From Gordonia westfalica (GTDB taxonomy: Bacteria > Actinomycetota > Actinomycetes > Mycobacteriales > Mycobacteriaceae), in assembly GCF_900105725.1 (NCBI RefSeq), contig NZ_FNLM01000034.1:2790001-2854000 (forward strand): a DNA stretch of 64,000 nucleotides, read 5' to 3'. Every line of letters begins with the position of its first letter. Positions within the stretch are counted from its first letter, which is position 1. The notes below the pieces were generated by a model. It had not been told where the DNA came from and did not search any database. It saw nothing but the letters and a program-made list of their open reading frames with translations. Both the position numbers and the translations under genes were made by a program. Shown one piece after another: positions 7,881 through 16,455 of this stretch.

Positions 7881-9379
7881 CGACCCCGCCCGTCCGACGG
7901 GACCCCGGCGGCGGCAGCCGAGCCGGAGCCGTTACGTGAGGCATGATCGATCGTGGTGCGGATCGTCTCGGTCACACTCTCCGAACCGGGTTCGAAATCG
8001 ACAATTTCGGCATCAACGCTTTCAGCGGCGGGCTCAGCGGAGTCGGCCACATCCTGCGCCTTCACCTGCCCCGCCTTGCCGCTGACGAGTACCGTACCGA
8101 TCACCGCTCCGACGAGTTCGATCGCCGCGACGCTGTCGCTCAGGGCTTTTCGGGTTGCGGACCCGCTGCGCACCACGACGACCATCGCATCGGCCAAGGC
8201 CGAGTAGACGATCGAATCGGAGGTCGAACCCATGCGGGGACAGGCGATCACGATGTAGTCGAAACGCTCACGCAGGTCGTCGAGCACGGTTCCCAGGACC
8301 GGACTGCTCACGAGCGCACCGGATTCCGGAGGGACGGGTCCAGCGGGGAGAATCGTCAACCCACCTTGTCCGACGTACGGGTCGACGCTGCCGGTGCTGC
8401 TGCTGAGCACGGTGGACAGCCCGTGATCCGCGGACAGTTCTGTTCCGGCGGTGATCCCGCCGCCGGACAGATCGCCGTCGACGAGGAGAACGGTGTTCCC
8501 CGTCGCGGCCACGGTCGCGGCGAAGCGTGCCGCGACGTCGCCGGCACCCGCATCCGATCCGACGCCGGTGAAGCCGACGACCCGCGGTGCGCGGGCTTGT
8601 TCGTCACGCCGCCCGCCGAGGAAGCGGATCAGATTGTGCAGTCCGCGAAGGGCGTCCGCGTCCCGGTCGGCGGAATCGTCGGTGCCGAGCGTCTCGATCG
8701 GGATCGTCTGCGGCGACAGCACCGCGAGCACCGGATGGTGGGTCGAGTCGACGGCGGTCACCTCGTCGACGACGGTTCCGCGACGCCGCCAACCGAGCAG
8801 CAGCGCGATCACGACGCCGACGATGAGTCCGGCGCCTGCGCCGATCGCGGTCCACGACATCCACGGCCGGCCCGCCGTCGACGGGAGCCCGGGCTCGTCG
8901 TAGAGCACTGCCGATGCCGCCGATGTCCCGCCGCGTCGTGACGTCTCGAGTTCCTGCACGACCTCGACGGTCTGCTGGGCGACCGCAGCCGCATAGGACT
9001 GCGCTCGTTGCGGACTCGGTCCGGACACCGAGATGGTCAGGATCACGGTGTCCTCGACGGGCAGCGCCGTCGTCTTCGACCGCAGGTCAGCGGGGCTGAT
9101 GGCCCCCTCCAGCGCTTCCGAGGCACGGGTGGCCACCTGCTCACTCGTCGCGATCTGCGCGTACGAGTTGACTCGCCCCTCGGCGAAGAGATTGTTCTGG
9201 TAGGACTCACCCACCGATGTGCCACCCTCGGCGGTGACGAAGAGTCGGGCCGACGACACGTAGTCGACGGATGTGAAGTACATGCCATAGCCGAATCCGG
9301 CCAGCCCGCCGACGAGAACACTCGCCACGATGGCCCACCAATAGCGGACCACAATGCGGACATATTCATTGAATGGCAT
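7877..9379 (-). CDS. Wzz/BY-kinase-like fusion with degenerate ATP site (polysaccharide chain-length regulator)
   Basis: 500 residues. Residues about 1-200 form a Wzz domain with a first helix (IVASVLVGGLAGFGYG) and a second helix (WTAIGAGAGLIVGVVIALLL). Residues about 240-430 resemble the cytoplasmic P-loop domain of capsular tyrosine autokinases. VLLVDGDLSGGG is a good Walker A' segment and FDYIVIACP fits Walker B, but the Walker A position reads FTGVGSDAGAGDVA and lacks the GKT lysine. The tail has few tyrosines, unlike the Tyr-rich tail of autokinases. It probably keeps a structural role in polymer length control without kinase activity. It is the first gene of the leftward operon, opposite the polymerase gene. 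Confidence 0.85.
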   Translation of the reverse strand: MPFNEYVRIVVRYWWAIVASVLVGGLAGFGYGMYFTSVDYVSSARLFVTAEGGTSVGESYQNNLFAEGRVNSYAQIATSEQVATRASEALEGAISPADLRSKTTALPVEDTVILTISVSGPSPQRAQSYAAAVAQQTVEVVQELETSRRGGTSAASAVLYDEPGLPSTAGRPWMSWTAIGAGAGLIVGVVIALLLGWRRRGTVVDEVTAVDSTHHPVLAVLSPQTIPIETLGTDDSADRDADALRGLHNLIRFLGGRRDEQARAPRVVGFTGVGSDAGAGDVAARFAATVAATGNTVLLVDGDLSGGGITAGTELSADHGLSTVLSSSTGSVDPYVGQGGLTILPAGPVPPESGALVSSPVLGTVLDDLRERFDYIVIACPRMGSTSDSIVYSALADAMVVVVRSGSATRKALSDSVAAIELVGAVIGTVLVSGKAGQVKAQDVADSAEPAAESVDAEIVDFEPGSESVTETIRTTIDHASRNGSGSAAAAGVPSDGRGR

Positions 9380-9432
9380 GAAACCTACTCCTCCCGACGA
9401 TGGCGGAGCAGGACCGAGAGCCGAATAGCCGG

Positions 9433-9463
9433 CCGTGGAAATGTCTATGAAACATTTCCACGG
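9433..9463. promoter_or_regulatory. 31-nt palindrome in the divergent polysaccharide promoter region (candidate operator)
   Basis: CCGTGGAAATGT and ACATTTCCACGG are perfect 12-base inverted arms with a 7-base spacer. The palindrome lies in the 249-bp gap between the divergently transcribed Wzz/lipase operon (start 9379) and the polymerase gene (start 9629). A shared regulator site is the simplest reading. No other feature is evident in this gap apart from expected promoters. Confidence 0.6.
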
Positions 9464-9628
9464 CGAAGTATTCGAAACCTGTGTCTTTCCCCGACGCGCT
9501 AACTGTAGCGACAGTCGGCCACTCGCGCGCTTCGAGAGCTGTGATCTCGAACTCGTTGTGGCCCACGACTGTTTCCCGACGGAGATCTCACCCCGATACC
9601 CGCCGATGGTTCATGTAATGATTCCCGC

Positions 9629-11026
9629 GTGGGGATTGTGCGTTCACTCGCGATCGTGGCCGTGGTGGCGGCCGGCACCTTCGGCTGCCTTCTCGCCGGC
9701 GAGTCCGTCGTGACGGCGGCATTTCTGGGAATCGCCCTGATCGCGGGATCGTTTATCGGACTACAGCATCCGACGTGGTTGTGGTGGACGCTCGCGGTGG
9801 TCGTCGCCCTGCTTCCCGCGGGTTACGTTCCCGGTACGCCCGTACCACTGATCTTCACTCTCACGATGGCGGTCCTGCTCGCCACCGTGATCCACCCGCG
9901 CGACGTGACGACCTTCACCCCGATCGAGTACGCACTCATCGCCTTCGTCGGCGTCGCCGGACTGTCCGTGGTGGCGACCCTGCAGAGCATCGACGACATC
10001 GTCGAGTACGTGAAGTGGTCGGGTGCGATCCTCCTCGTCGTCGCGCTGCTGCGGTTGCGCGCCGACCAGTTGCGGACGTTCGGACAGGTCTTCGTGATCG
10101 CCTCGGCCGCCTCGGCCGCGGTGGGCCTCGCGATGCAAACGGTAGACAAGTCCGCCCGAACCTTTGATCTGCTGTCCCCCTTCGGTTATGACGCGTCGTC
10201 GGCGGGCCGGTTCGTCTTCGACGGGGCATCGGTGACGGCTCGTCTGTCGGGCACCTACATCGACCCGAACGCCGCGGGGATCGGTTTCCTGGCGGCACTC
10301 ATGATCAGCCTGCTGGTGTTCGACGGACACCGACGCTGGATGCTCGCGGCGGTCCTGTTCGCAGCGGTCGCGTTGACCCTGAGCCGCGCGGCGATCTTCT
10401 CCGTCGTGCTGGCCCTGCTGCTGATGCTCGCCTTCCACACCATGTCGGCACGGGGCCGCGCCGCGCTCGTCGGCACGCTGGTCGGCGGAATGGCTCTGCT
10501 GTCGGCGATCCCGGCGTCCCGGCGACGGATCTTCTCCTCCTTCGGTGACGGCGACACCGGTTCCGCCGCACGCACCGACGCCCTGCGCGAGTTCCCGGAG
10601 AAGATGAGCGGACACTGGTTGTTCGGACACGGTTGGGGCATCGCCGAATTCAAGGATCCCGAAAAGGCGTTCACCATCAACTACGTCGCCAACGCACCGC
10701 TGCTCTCGGTGTACCGCGGCGGGCTGATCGTGGGAATCGTGTTCACCGCGATCATGATCTACGCCTGTTACCTCGCCTACCGCTGCCTGCGATCGTCCCG
10801 GCCGGAGGTCGCCCTGTACGGCGGGTGCTTCATCGCCTTCTTCGTACTCGGCATGCAACTCGACTTCAGCACGGTGTCCATCCCCGTCTCGGTGACCGAT
10901 CTGTCGCTGATGCTGGTGTTCCTCGTTGTGGCCCTGCGGAATTCGGGAACCAGCGGGCCACTGGGGCAGCCTGGGCCCGCCGACGGTCGGGCCGTCGTCG
11001 ACGACAGGTTGCGATCACCGCGGTGA
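9629..11026 (+). CDS. O-antigen ligase/polymerase-like (Wzy/WaaL) membrane protein
   Basis: 465 residues, start GTG. The protein has about eleven or twelve hydrophobic helices and a large extracytoplasmic loop (about residues 285-350) with SRRRIFSSFGDGDTGSAARTDA and GHGWGIAEF, as in the Wzy_C/O-antigen ligase family. Such proteins join repeat units or attach the finished chain. It is transcribed away from the Wzz/lipase operon across a shared promoter region, and its stop overlaps the start of the DUF218 gene (GTGA). With the sugar transferase and the Wzz proteins it completes a Wzy-dependent type of pathway, although no flippase is in view. Confidence 0.83.
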   Translation: MGIVRSLAIVAVVAAGTFGCLLAGESVVTAAFLGIALIAGSFIGLQHPTWLWWTLAVVVALLPAGYVPGTPVPLIFTLTMAVLLATVIHPRDVTTFTPIEYALIAFVGVAGLSVVATLQSIDDIVEYVKWSGAILLVVALLRLRADQLRTFGQVFVIASAASAAVGLAMQTVDKSARTFDLLSPFGYDASSAGRFVFDGASVTARLSGTYIDPNAAGIGFLAALMISLLVFDGHRRWMLAAVLFAAVALTLSRAAIFSVVLALLLMLAFHTMSARGRAALVGTLVGGMALLSAIPASRRRIFSSFGDGDTGSAARTDALREFPEKMSGHWLFGHGWGIAEFKDPEKAFTINYVANAPLLSVYRGGLIVGIVFTAIMIYACYLAYRCLRSSRPEVALYGGCFIAFFVLGMQLDFSTVSIPVSVTDLSLMLVFLVVALRNSGTSGPLGQPGPADGRAVVDDRLRSPR

Positions 11027-11583
11027 GACGTCTGATCCGGGTGCTGCTCTGCACGATCCTCGTCGCCGTGGCCGTCGGCGGCGTGCTCGGCTACCAGCTG
11101 TTCACGCGGGTCCACGACGATCCGCTTCGCAAGGCCGACGCCATCGTCGTCCTGGGCGGCGAACACGACGGCCGCGAGGACTACGGAATCCAGTTGGCGC
11201 GCAAGGGTTACGCCGACCACGTACTGATCTCCGACCCCTATCGGCCCTACACCGAACAGGATTCGATGATGCCGCGGGTGTGTTCGGCGAGCACCCCGGA
11301 GATCACGGTCACCTGTTTCGAACCGAAACCCTCCACGACGCGCGGCGAGGCGATGTTCGTCCAGGAGATGGCGCGACGCCACGACTGGCAGGACGTCATA
11401 GTCGTCAGCTGGAGTTACCACCTGGTGCGGGCGCGGTTCATCTTCGGTCAGTGTTTCGGCGGCGACGTCGTCATGCACGCGGTCCCGCGCGATTACAGCC
11501 CCAACCCGGTGCTCTGGGGTGCGGTGTACACATACCAGTACGGCGGCCTCGCGAAGGCCGCCGTACTGGGGTGTTCTGACTGA
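11023..11583 (+). CDS. DUF218 (YdcF/SanA/ElyC-like) exported or membrane-anchored protein
   Basis: 186 residues from a GTG that overlaps the stop of the polymerase gene (GTGA). An N-terminal hydrophobic helix (LLCTILVAVAVGGVLGYQLF) anchors or exports it. ADAIVVLGG, the acidic residues after it, and SWSYHLVRARFIF are the conserved blocks of the DUF218 fold, whose members act in envelope or peptidoglycan precursor processes. Coupling to the polymerase gene suggests a role in envelope polysaccharide handling. A second DUF218 protein lies at 41940-42542. Confidence 0.82.
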   Translation: MRRLIRVLLCTILVAVAVGGVLGYQLFTRVHDDPLRKADAIVVLGGEHDGREDYGIQLARKGYADHVLISDPYRPYTEQDSMMPRVCSASTPEITVTCFEPKPSTTRGEAMFVQEMARRHDWQDVIVVSWSYHLVRARFIFGQCFGGDVVMHAVPRDYSPNPVLWGAVYTYQYGGLAKAAVLGCSD

Positions 11584-11619
11584 GAGGTTCCGCGACCGCC
11601 GAGGACCGGCCGGGCGGGG

Positions 11620-12684
11620 TCAGCCGCCGAAGACGTCGCGCAACGCCTCGACCTCGGCGACCCGCTCGGAGTGGGTCGGCGCGGTCGGTGAGGCGAGGAT
11701 GCAGGTGACCCCGGCCTCGCGGAACGCGGCGACGCGCTCGGCGACCTGGGTCTTGGAACCGATGAGCGACATGGCGTTCACGAGGTCGTCGGGAACCGCT
11801 GCGGCCGCTTCGACCTTCTTGCCGTCGAGGTAGAGGTCCTGGATGAGCTTCGCCTCGTCGACGTAGCCGTACCGGATGGCCAGCTGGTTGTAGAAGTTCT
11901 TGCCGCGTGCACCCATGCCGCCGATGTAGAGCGCGGCGTGGTGGCGGACGAGTTCCCTGGCGTTGTTCAGCTGTTCCGGGTCGTCGGAGATCCGCGCGGT
12001 GGCCTGCACGACGATGCCCAGCTCGCCCAGGGACGGGTCGCGCTTGGCCTTGCCGGCGGCCAGCGACTCGCCGAACGCGGCGTCGATCTGCTCGGGGTGG
12101 AAGAGGATCGGCTGCAGCTCGTCGAACATCTCCGCGGCCAGCTCGATGTTCTTGGGGCCGATGGCGGCCAGCAGCAGCGGGATGTTGTCGCGGACCGGGT
12201 GGTTGATGATCTTGAGCGACTTGCCGAGTCCGGAACCGCCGTGCTCCTCGTCGAGCGGCAGGGTGTAGTGCTTGCCCTGGTAATTGAGCTTCTCGCGGCG
12301 CCACACCATGCGGCAGATCTCCGCGTGCTCACGGGCCCGGCCCAGCGGGTAGTCGTACTTCACGCCGTGGAAGCCCTCGATGACCTGCGGTCCCGAGGCT
12401 CCGATGCCGAGCACCGCCCGGCCACCGCTGATGTAGTCCAGACCGGCCGCGGTCATCGCGAGGTTGGTCGGGGTGCGCGAGTACATCGGCAGGATCGCGG
12501 TCTGCAGTTCCATCTTCTCGGTCTTGGCGGCGATGTAGCCGAGCTGAGAGACAGCGTCGAAGCTGTAGGCCTCGGGCACCGCGATGCGCTCCACACCCGC
12601 AGCCTCGAAGTCGGCGAGGTTGTTGATGGTCTCGCGGAAGTCGCCCGCGTAGTTGATCGGCATGCCCAGCTTCATCGATGTCAT
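11620..12684 (-). CDS. LLM-class F420-dependent oxidoreductase
   Basis: 354 residues. The luciferase-like (alpha/beta)8 barrel is visible from MKLGMPINYAG through AGVERIAVPEAYSFDAVSQLGYIA, GRAVLGIGASGPQVIEGFHG and PLLLAAIGPKNIELAAE, typical of mycobacterial F420-dependent LLM enzymes. The C-terminal AGVTCILASPTAPTHSERV block is also characteristic. I chose the ATG at 12684; the open frame upstream to 12810 encodes Arg- and Ser-rich sequence with no homology signal. The gene is monocistronic and convergent with the DUF218 gene. The substrate is unknown. Confidence 0.88.
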   Translation of the reverse strand: MTSMKLGMPINYAGDFRETINNLADFEAAGVERIAVPEAYSFDAVSQLGYIAAKTEKMELQTAILPMYSRTPTNLAMTAAGLDYISGGRAVLGIGASGPQVIEGFHGVKYDYPLGRAREHAEICRMVWRREKLNYQGKHYTLPLDEEHGGSGLGKSLKIINHPVRDNIPLLLAAIGPKNIELAAEMFDELQPILFHPEQIDAAFGESLAAGKAKRDPSLGELGIVVQATARISDDPEQLNNARELVRHHAALYIGGMGARGKNFYNQLAIRYGYVDEAKLIQDLYLDGKKVEAAAAVPDDLVNAMSLIGSKTQVAERVAAFREAGVTCILASPTAPTHSERVAEVEALRDVFGG

Positions 12685-12869
12685 GGCGCGGATTCTTCCA
12701 CAGCGACCGTCGGTTTCACCATGGTCGTCCGAGCGTTCGCTCGCTTCCGAAAGCGACGTACGACACACCTGCACTGAACTGCGGCGACGTGGCCGACACG
12801 CCGACGACACGACGGATCCCCACGAAAGCGTGCCAAGACATTTAGGAAATTCGAAGCCCAGCGTTCATC

Positions 12870-14126
12870 ATGAAATCTATGAGCGGCGAAATGCTGATCC
12901 TGGTGCTGTTGGTGATCACGGCCCTCGGCTTCGATTTCACCAACGGCTTCCACGACACCGGCAACGCCATGGCGACCTCGATCGCCACCGGCGCGCTGAA
13001 ACCGAAAGTCGCCGTCGGGCTCTCCGCCATCCTCAATCTCGTCGGCGCGTTCCTCTCGGTCGAGGTCGCGGCCACCATCACCAAAGACGTCCTCAACATC
13101 CAGCAGACCTCCGGCGCCGACGCCGGTGAGATCGTCTCGGGGCTCACCCCGACCACCGCACTGCTGATCATCTTCGCCGGACTCATCGGCGGCATCCTCT
13201 GGAACCTCTTCACCTGGCTCTTCGGCCTGCCGTCGAGTTCCTCGCACGCCCTGTTCGGCGGCCTCATCGGTTCCGGGATCGCGGCGATCGGCCTCTCCGG
13301 CGTGAACTGGCACGGGGTGTTCGGCAAGATCATCGTGCCCGCGCTGCTCGCCCCGGTGATCGCCTGTGCGGTCGCCGCCTGCGGGACCTGGCTCGTCTTC
13401 GCCATCACCCGCCACCTCGCCGAGAGCCGCAAGGAGCAGGGGTTCCGGTACGGGCAGATCGCCAGCGCCTCGCTGGTCTCCCTCGCCCACGGCACCGGCG
13501 ACGCCCAGAAGACGATGGGCGTGATCGCGATGGCCCTGATCGTGACCGGACACCTCGACGCCTCGACCGTGAGTCACGGCCTCCCCCTGTGGGTCGTAGC
13601 GAGTTGCGCGGCCGCCATCGCGATCGGCACCTACCTCGGCGGCTGGCGCATCATCCGCACCCTCGGAAAAGGCCTGGTGGAGATCAGTTCCCCGCAGGGC
13701 ATGGCGGCCGAGGCCTCGTCCGCGGCGATCATCCTGACCTCGAGCGCCGCCGGGATGGCCCTGTCCACGACGCAGGTCGCCACCGGCTCGATCCTCGGTT
13801 CCGGTGTCGGCAAGCGCGGCGCACAGGTCCGCTGGAGCGTCGCCGGACGGATGGCAGTGGCGTGGCTCACCACCTTGCCGGCCGCCGGGCTCGTCGGCGC
13901 GGCGTCGTTCTACATCGCGCACCTGCTCGGCAATGTCGCGGGCGCGATGGCGATCTTCGGGCTCCTCATCGCGGCGTCGGCCTACATGTACTGGCGTGCC
14001 CAGCAGAACAAGGTCGACGCCGGCAACGTCAACGACGACTGGGACGACAGCACCGGATCGGTGATCCCGACCGAACTGCCCACCGATCCGCCGGCGACGC
14101 CCGACACCACCGCCCAGTCCGCCTGA
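12870..14126 (+). CDS. pitA: Low-affinity inorganic phosphate transporter Pit
   Basis: 418 residues with about ten membrane helices. The duplicated PHO-4 signature is visible as DFTNGFHDTGNAMATSIATG at the N-terminus and HGTGDAQKTMGVIAMALIVTG in the middle. The family moves metal phosphate with protons across the inner membrane. A second ATG nine bases downstream (12879) is an alternative start; neither has a strong ribosome site. It heads a block in the order pitA, small membrane protein, DUF3349, menE, which matches Rv0545c to Rv0542c. Confidence 0.94.
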   Translation: MKSMSGEMLILVLLVITALGFDFTNGFHDTGNAMATSIATGALKPKVAVGLSAILNLVGAFLSVEVAATITKDVLNIQQTSGADAGEIVSGLTPTTALLIIFAGLIGGILWNLFTWLFGLPSSSSHALFGGLIGSGIAAIGLSGVNWHGVFGKIIVPALLAPVIACAVAACGTWLVFAITRHLAESRKEQGFRYGQIASASLVSLAHGTGDAQKTMGVIAMALIVTGHLDASTVSHGLPLWVVASCAAAIAIGTYLGGWRIIRTLGKGLVEISSPQGMAAEASSAAIILTSSAAGMALSTTQVATGSILGSGVGKRGAQVRWSVAGRMAVAWLTTLPAAGLVGAASFYIAHLLGNVAGAMAIFGLLIAASAYMYWRAQQNKVDAGNVNDDWDDSTGSVIPTELPTDPPATPDTTAQSA

Positions 14127-14166
14127 CCCCCCACCACGCGCGAACACACGAAAGGACCCAGCAGCG

Positions 14167-14445
14167 ATGGACATCGTCGAAGCGATCGGCAAGGTGCTGA
14201 TCGTCGGCCTCCTCTTCGGCGCCGGCCTGCCCGCGCTGTTCGCGGTCGGCCTGCGGATGCACGAGCAGGGTTCGGACGTGGTCCTCGACGGGTCGATCAT
14301 CAAGGGCAGTCCCGCGCGGCGCGTGCTGAGCTTCGTGATCTTCGGCGTCGTCGCGCTCGTCATCATCACCGCGCTCCTCTGGATCACCCGGCAGACCCTC
14401 TACTTCCACACCGGCATCAAGCTCTTCCCGTTTGGTTACAAATGA
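14167..14445 (+). CDS. Small membrane protein following pitA (Rv0544c-like)
   Basis: 92 residues with two membrane helices (VLIVGLLFGAGLPALFAVGL and FVIFGVVALVIITALLWI) and a short positive loop. AAAGGACCCAGCAGCG precedes the ATG. Position directly after pitA matches the Rv0544c place in M. tuberculosis. The function is unknown; a Pit accessory role is only suggested by the conserved pairing. Confidence 0.8.
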   Translation: MDIVEAIGKVLIVGLLFGAGLPALFAVGLRMHEQGSDVVLDGSIIKGSPARRVLSFVIFGVVALVIITALLWITRQTLYFHTGIKLFPFGYK

Positions 14446-14503
14446 CCCCCACCTGGGTAAACCGTGGTCCCACATGTGGAAGAACCCGGAGACGCGATCA
14501 GTC

Positions 14504-14812
14504 ATGAGCAGTGAGACCCCCCTCTTCGAATCCGTGATCAACTGGATTCGCAAGGGCTACCCCGACGGTGTCTCGCGCACCGATTTCCCTCCTCTGATGG
14601 CGCTGCTGCGGCGCGTGCTGACCGAGGAGGAGGTCACCACCGTCGCACTGCAACTGGTCAAGGAGTACGGCCCCAAGGAGCCGGTGACCAAGGACCAGAT
14701 CGCCGCGGCCATCGAGCGGGTCATCGACGAACCGCCGACACCCGAGGACGTCGACCAGGTCGCGGGCCGGCTCGCCGCCGTCGGCTGGCCGCTCGTGTCG
14801 AGCCGAAGTTGA
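14504..14812 (+). CDS. DUF3349 family protein, copy 1
   Basis: 102 residues. The pattern INWIRKGYPDGV, FPPLMALLRRVLTEEEV, and a C-terminal AGRLAAVGWPL is that of DUF3349, the Rv0543c family of small helical proteins of unknown function. The start ATG at 14504 gives the standard N-terminus. It is a paralogue of the next gene (IEWLRAGYPDGVPQGDY...), so the single mycobacterial gene is duplicated here. Confidence 0.85.
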   Translation: MSSETPLFESVINWIRKGYPDGVSRTDFPPLMALLRRVLTEEEVTTVALQLVKEYGPKEPVTKDQIAAAIERVIDEPPTPEDVDQVAGRLAAVGWPLVSSRS

Positions 14813-14903
14813 TCGTCGAAGACCACCGAGACCTGTCCCTGTAGGAGCCGATATCTACAATCGCGCCGAGTACGACGTATCTGCGTCCCGCCGAGGAAAG
14901 GGG

Positions 14904-15251
14904 GTGAGGAGTGTGGACCGCCCACAGTTGCTGTACCGCATCATCGAATGGCTGCGCGCCGGATATCCCGACGGCGTGCCGCAGGGTGACTACATCCCGC
15001 TCGTCGCCCTCCTGCGCCGGCAGCTCAGCGAGGACGAGGTACAGGAGGTGTCGTCGCGGCTGATCCGCCAGTCCGCGCCGCCTCCCGAACCGATCTCGCA
15101 GATCGACGCGGCCGTCGCCATCACCAGGATCACCCACGAGCTACCGCACGAGGATGACATCGCCCGCGTGCGCCGTCACCTGGAGTCCTCGGGCTGGCCG
15201 TTCGACGGCCCCAACTCGAATGACACGGACGCGAACCGGGACCAGCTCTGA
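14904..15251 (+). CDS. DUF3349 family protein, copy 2
   Basis: 115 residues from GTG at 14904; a second GTG at 14913 is possible, and both have an AGGA-type ribosome site. IIEWLRAGYPDGVPQGDYIPLVALLRRQLSEDEV and LESSGWPFDG (quoted here in parts) match DUF3349 copy 1 along its length. The stop overlaps an open menE frame that begins with CTG at 15248, so it is probably co-translated with menE. Confidence 0.83.
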   Translation: MRSVDRPQLLYRIIEWLRAGYPDGVPQGDYIPLVALLRRQLSEDEVQEVSSRLIRQSAPPPEPISQIDAAVAITRITHELPHEDDIARVRRHLESSGWPFDGPNSNDTDANRDQL

Positions 15252-15349
15252 AAATCCTTCGTACTCTTCACCTTCCCGCCCGACCAGAGGTCGTCGACCG
15301 GCGTGACGAGCTGCTCGCCGTCCTCGACGGTTCGACCGCGGTCGTCCCC

Positions 15350-16408
15350 GTGCCCGACGACGCCAGGGAGACAACACTTCTGAGTGATGCCCTCGCGGTG
15401 GGCGAGCCGATCGCCGACGAGGTCTCGCTGGTGGTGTCCACCTCGGGTTCGACCGGCGTACCCAAGGGCGCGCAGCACACCCCCGCGACGCTGTCGGCGT
15501 CGGCGCGGGCCACCGCGGCACGCCTCGGCGGACCCGGCAACTGGCTCCTCGCCCTCGCCCCGCATCACATCGCCGGCGTGCAGGTCCTGTTGCGGGCCAT
15601 CGCCTCCGGATTCACGCCCATCGTCCTCGACCTGGCCGCGGGCTTCGACGCCGACGAGTTCGCCGGGGCGCTGGACCGGCTGGACGGGCCGCGACGCTAC
15701 ACCTCACTCGTGCCGACGCAGTTGCTCAAGGTCCTCGACTCACCCGGTGCGACCGCCGCGCTGCGCACCGCCGACGGGTTGCTCGTCGGTGGTGCGGCGA
15801 CCCCTGCTCCCCTGTTGCGCAGGGCCGTCGACGAGGGTCTCCCCATCGTCTGCACGTACGGGATGAGCGAGACCGCCGGCGGTTGCGTCTACGACGGCGT
15901 CCCGCTCGACGGCGTCGTGGTTCGCATCGACGACCCGTCGCCGGACGGGGTGGGACGCGTCGTGCTCGGCGGTCCTATGGTGGCGCACGGATATCGCAAC
16001 CTCGCAGATCATCCCGCCTTCGCCGAGGCCGGCTGGTTCCGCACCGACGACCTGGGCCGACTCGACTCCGACGGTGTCCTGTCGATCGCCGGGCGAGCCG
16101 ACGAGGCCATCCTGACCGGCGGGCTGACCGTCGTACCCCAGGTTGTCGAAGCGGTGATCGCCGACGACCCGGCCGTGGCCGAATGCGTCGTCGTCGGCCT
16201 TCCCGACGACCGTCTCGGTGAGAAGGTCGTCGCCGTGGTGGTCGCACGACGCGGAGAACGCCTCGACGTCACCCGGATTCGAGGGTCGGTCGGCGAACGT
16301 CTCGGTCGATACGCCGCGCCGCGGGACGTCTTCGAGGTCGACGAGCTGCCGCTGCGCGGACCCGGCAAGCCCGACCGGCGCGCGCTGCGTCGACGCTTCT
16401 CGTCGTAG
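15350..16408 (+). CDS. menE: o-Succinylbenzoate-CoA ligase (menaquinone biosynthesis)
   Basis: 352 residues from GTG at 15350. The enzyme activates o-succinylbenzoate to its CoA thioester. The AMP-binding motif is STSGSTGVPKG, followed by CTYGMSETAGGCVYDGVPLDG, GWFRTDDLG and a C-terminal GPGKPDRRAL with the catalytic lysine. The frame is open back to 15248, where a CTG overlaps the previous stop (CTGA) and would add LKILRTLHLPARPEVV; mycobacterial MenE has sequence similar to the part just before 15350, so the true start may lie upstream. Order with DUF3349 and pitA matches M. tuberculosis, and menA follows downstream. Confidence 0.92.
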   Translation: MPDDARETTLLSDALAVGEPIADEVSLVVSTSGSTGVPKGAQHTPATLSASARATAARLGGPGNWLLALAPHHIAGVQVLLRAIASGFTPIVLDLAAGFDADEFAGALDRLDGPRRYTSLVPTQLLKVLDSPGATAALRTADGLLVGGAATPAPLLRRAVDEGLPIVCTYGMSETAGGCVYDGVPLDGVVVRIDDPSPDGVGRVVLGGPMVAHGYRNLADHPAFAEAGWFRTDDLGRLDSDGVLSIAGRADEAILTGGLTVVPQVVEAVIADDPAVAECVVVGLPDDRLGEKVVAVVVARRGERLDVTRIRGSVGERLGRYAAPRDVFEVDELPLRGPGKPDRRALRRRFSS

Positions 16409-16451
16409 ATGTCGCGTATCGTCGCGGTCCGCAACACTTTTCGCGACATCT
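16407..16451. repeat. 45-nt palindromic repeat, copy 1
   Basis: The ends AGATGTCGCG and CGCGACATCT are perfect 10-base inverted arms around a 25-base centre containing ATCGT and CCGCAAC. The menE stop codon lies in the left end. A second 45-nt copy with identical ends lies at 17249-17293, on the other side of the AbiEi-like gene. Confidence 0.75.
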
Positions 16452-16455
16452 GCAG

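Noticed and set aside
12681..14387. Minus-strand open frame opposite pitA
   Set aside because: Low-complexity Gly/Arg/Asp translation without motifs; pitA has both Pit signatures.
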